From JBAZDC01 sp041654595 (GTDB taxonomy: Bacteria > Pseudomonadota > Gammaproteobacteria > Burkholderiales > Burkholderiaceae_B), in NCBI GenBank assembly GCA_964551305.1, contig CAZKBT010000001.1:1-64000 (forward strand): a stretch of 64,000 nt of DNA, read 5' to 3'. Position numbers and translations under genes: made by a program. The notes below the pieces were generated by a model. The model saw only the letters and a program-made list of their open reading frames with translations, made no database searches and was not told the origin of the DNA. Shown here one piece after another: positions 62,337-64,000 of this stretch (within the stretch, counting starts at the first letter, position 1; each line of letters opens with the position of its first letter).

Positions 62337-63320
62337 TTACTGAGGCGTGATACCCGCCTTATCGGCCACGACGGTGAATCGGTCGACTTCCGACTTGATG
62401 TAGTCGTCCATTTCCTTGGCGGTCGTGATCATCAGCTCGGCGCCGATGTCCTGTATCTTTTTGGCGGTGTCAGGATCGCGCAGCGCAACCGTGATGGCTT
62501 GCGACATGCGGTCGATGATCTTATCCGGCGTGCCCTTCGGCGCGAAAACGCCTTGCCAGGAGAGGAACTCGAAATCGGGATAGCCGCTTTGCGCGATGGC
62601 GGGAATGTTCGGTGCGCGCGACACGGGCTCCTTCGTGCTGATGCCCAGTGCGCGCAATTGCCCGGCCTCGACGGCGGTCAGGGTCGAAGACGCCAAGTCC
62701 ATGGTCGAGGACACCTCGCCGCTGATCAGGTCGATCAGAGCCGGCGCGCTGCCCTTGTAGGGCACCATGCGCAGCTTGATGTCGGCCTGCTGCATGAACA
62801 GTTCCATGGCCATGCGCGAGCCGCTGCCCGTTGCCGCATACGTCATTTCGTCCGGATTGGCTCGCGCATGCGACACGAACTCGGCCACGTCGTTGGCCGG
62901 GACTTTGGGATTCAAGACGAGCAGGTTCGGAATACCCGCGATCATGCCCACGCCGCGCAGATCGCGCTGCGTGTCGTAGGTGGCGCTTTTCATGAAGAAA
63001 GGCGACAGGATGTTGGTGCCGGTCGTGCCCATCAGGAATACGGTGCCGTCCGCCGGCGCCCCGATCACGTGGTTGACGCCGATGCCGCCGGCGGCGCCGC
63101 CCCTGTTTTCAACGATGACCGATTGACCAAGTTCTTTGGATACGCGTTCGGCCACGATGCGCGTAATGACGTCGGTGGCGCCGCCGGCGTTGAACGGCAC
63201 GATGACGCGCACTGGTCGTTCAGGCCAATTGTCTTGCGCGTGCGCAACCGACAACCCCGACAAGCCCAGCGCAATGACGCCCATGCGACATGAATTGATT
63301 AACCATTTCCATGCTTTCAT
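62337..63320 (-). CDS. Bug/TctC-type periplasmic solute receptor (third copy)
   Basis: A 327-residue Bug-family receptor. Signal peptide to about residue 28 (GVIALGLSGLSVAHAQ); then WPERPVRVIVPFNAGGATDVITRIVAE, IVENRGGAAGGIGVNHVIG and PYKGSAPALIDLISGEVSSTMD. The ATG at 63320 is preceded by AAGGAG. It is one of three diverged Bug proteins in 9 kb. Members of this family often have no dedicated transporter nearby and the ligand is unknown. Confidence 0.93.
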   Translation of the reverse strand: MKAWKWLINSCRMGVIALGLSGLSVAHAQDNWPERPVRVIVPFNAGGATDVITRIVAERVSKELGQSVIVENRGGAAGGIGVNHVIGAPADGTVFLMGTTGTNILSPFFMKSATYDTQRDLRGVGMIAGIPNLLVLNPKVPANDVAEFVSHARANPDEMTYAATGSGSRMAMELFMQQADIKLRMVPYKGSAPALIDLISGEVSSTMDLASSTLTAVEAGQLRALGISTKEPVSRAPNIPAIAQSGYPDFEFLSWQGVFAPKGTPDKIIDRMSQAITVALRDPDTAKKIQDIGAELMITTAKEMDDYIKSEVDRFTVVADKAGITPQ

Positions 63321-63383
63321 ATTCGTACTCCTTGGTGTTTGATGTCCGGCCGCGGCCCACGCCACGGCCGGTTGGTGGGTGGA

Positions 63384-64000
63384 TTACACATCGCCGAACA
63401 AGCGTTTTTTGGTTGACCTCGATGCATCATGCATATCGTCGGCACAGGGACACATGCCGATGAAACGATTGATCGTATGCGCGCGCGAGCCCAGGCCCGA
63501 GCAAATATCGCCAAAATAGGACTCGAGCTCTTTCGCCCGCTCCACCCGAGGCGCGTTGGCGCTTCGCAGACGCTCGTGCGCCGCCTGGATTTCCTGGTTG
63601 ATCGCGGCAACATCCAGGCCGGGAAACCCTCGATCCACGTAGACCATGCGGCCATCGACCATGACGTGGCGCACCGCCGTGGCGTCTTCGGCATTGACGA
63701 TCTGATTGACGAGATCGACCAGCGGCACGTAGTTGCTATTGGCCGCGTCCAGGAAGACGATGTCGGCCCGATAGCCCGGCGCCAAGCGGCCCAGCCGTCC
63801 CTCATAGCCCAGCAAGCGGGCGCTGCCCTCGGTGGCCAGCTCGAACGCTTCTCGGCTGTTCAGCCAGGAATGCTGGTCGTAGCCGTGTATGCGCGAGCAA
63901 TAGGACGCCAATCTGAGCGCCTCGAACATATTCAGGTTGTCAGAGCAGACGCGCGAATCCGTCCCTATCCCGACGTGCAGCCCGGCATCCAGCATCTCGC
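63384..64000 (-). CDS. amidohydrolase (cytosine-deaminase/chlorohydrolase type), C-terminal part
   Basis: The last 205 or so residues of a metal-dependent amidohydrolase whose start lies right of the window. The late-barrel motif GIGTDSRVCSDNLNMFEALRLAS, in parts (GIGTDSRVCSDN with its catalytic Asp), the C-terminal cap GSARLLGYEGRLGRLAPGYRADIVFLD and VDGRMVYVDRGFPG are those of the SsnA/TrzA-type subfamily. It probably deaminates or dechlorinates a small amino- or chloro-substituted molecule; the substrate cannot be known. First visible gene of the minus-strand group. Confidence 0.9.
   Translation of the reverse strand, partial: EMLDAGLHVGIGTDSRVCSDNLNMFEALRLASYCSRIHGYDQHSWLNSREAFELATEGSARLLGYEGRLGRLAPGYRADIVFLDAANSNYVPLVDLVNQIVNAEDATAVRHVMVDGRMVYVDRGFPGLDVAAINQEIQAAHERLRSANAPRVERAKELESYFGDICSGLGSRAHTINRFIGMCPCADDMHDASRSTKKRLFGDV

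Overview
The window looks like part of a chromosome from a betaproteobacterium of the Burkholderiales, most likely family Alcaligenaceae (Bordetella/Achromobacter/Pusillimonas relatives). The reasons are the GC-rich flanks, three Bug/TctC-type periplasmic receptors, a housekeeping set (lemA, rhlE, prfC, bfr/bfd, rpoN) typical of that group, and an O-antigen locus built from Pseudomonas/Bordetella wbp/wlb-type modules. The assignment is inference from gene content; there is no rRNA in the window. I saw no tRNA, CRISPR array or intact transposon.

1-10.3 kb: core genes. These are a LemA lipoprotein, a RhlE-type helicase, a LysE exporter, peptide-release factor 3, a membrane-anchored proline-rich protein, a gamma-carbonic-anhydrase-like protein, bacterioferritin and its ferredoxin (with a likely Fur site and a clear terminator), sigma-54, a small membrane protein and a 2OG-Fe(II) oxygenase.

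10.3-33.8 kb: O-antigen locus of the Wzx/Wzy type. Two Wzz chain-length regulators are divergent, followed by galU. A long minus-strand series, read from 33.8 down to 13.8 kb, encodes wbpB-D-E, wzx, wzy, an acetyltransferase, a GT4 transferase, wbpG-hisH2-hisF2, fnlA-B-C, a WbuB-like transferase, a WbpV-like reductase, WbpL, a PglD-like acetyltransferase, WbpM and a TviB/WbpO-type dehydrogenase. Three predicted sugars (a 6-deoxy-HexNAc such as QuiNAc, L-FucNAc, and a 2,3-diamino-hexuronic acid that can be amidinated) match three predicted cytoplasmic glycosyltransferases. Composition becomes visibly AT-rich around wzy/wzx, as expected for a transferred serotype core.

33.8-38.6 kb: accessory island. 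It holds a membrane-anchored protein with a strict 17-residue YadA-head-like repeat, a decayed transposase fragment, and an OafA-type acyltransferase with an SGNH domain.

38.6-49.4 kb: the most interesting part. RmlA, RmlB and a WecE-like transaminase should make dTDP-4-amino-4,6-dideoxygalactose. The adjacent operon encodes a dedicated acyl carrier protein, a ketoacyl synthase III with intact Cys-His-Asn, an unrecognised 206-residue protein, an LpxD-like N-acyltransferase, a GtrB-like polyprenyl-phosphate glycosyltransferase, a YbhN-like membrane protein, a large GT-C-like membrane protein and a methyltransferase. I read this as a complete module for building a non-standard acyl chain, placing it on an amino sugar, loading the sugar on a lipid carrier, flipping it and adding it to surface glycan in the periplasm.

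49.7-64 kb: GC-rich catabolic genes. A plus-strand operon (lactonase-like amidohydrolase, aconitase, MmgE/PrpD, Bug receptor, isocitrate-lyase-family enzyme, GntR regulator) resembles the degradative half of the methylcitrate cycle without a synthase. Two copies of a 12-bp palindrome lie at its promoter. A minus-strand group (amidohydrolase, Bug, carboxymuconolactone-decarboxylase-like protein, deacetylase, MmgE/PrpD, Bug, hydratase) follows.
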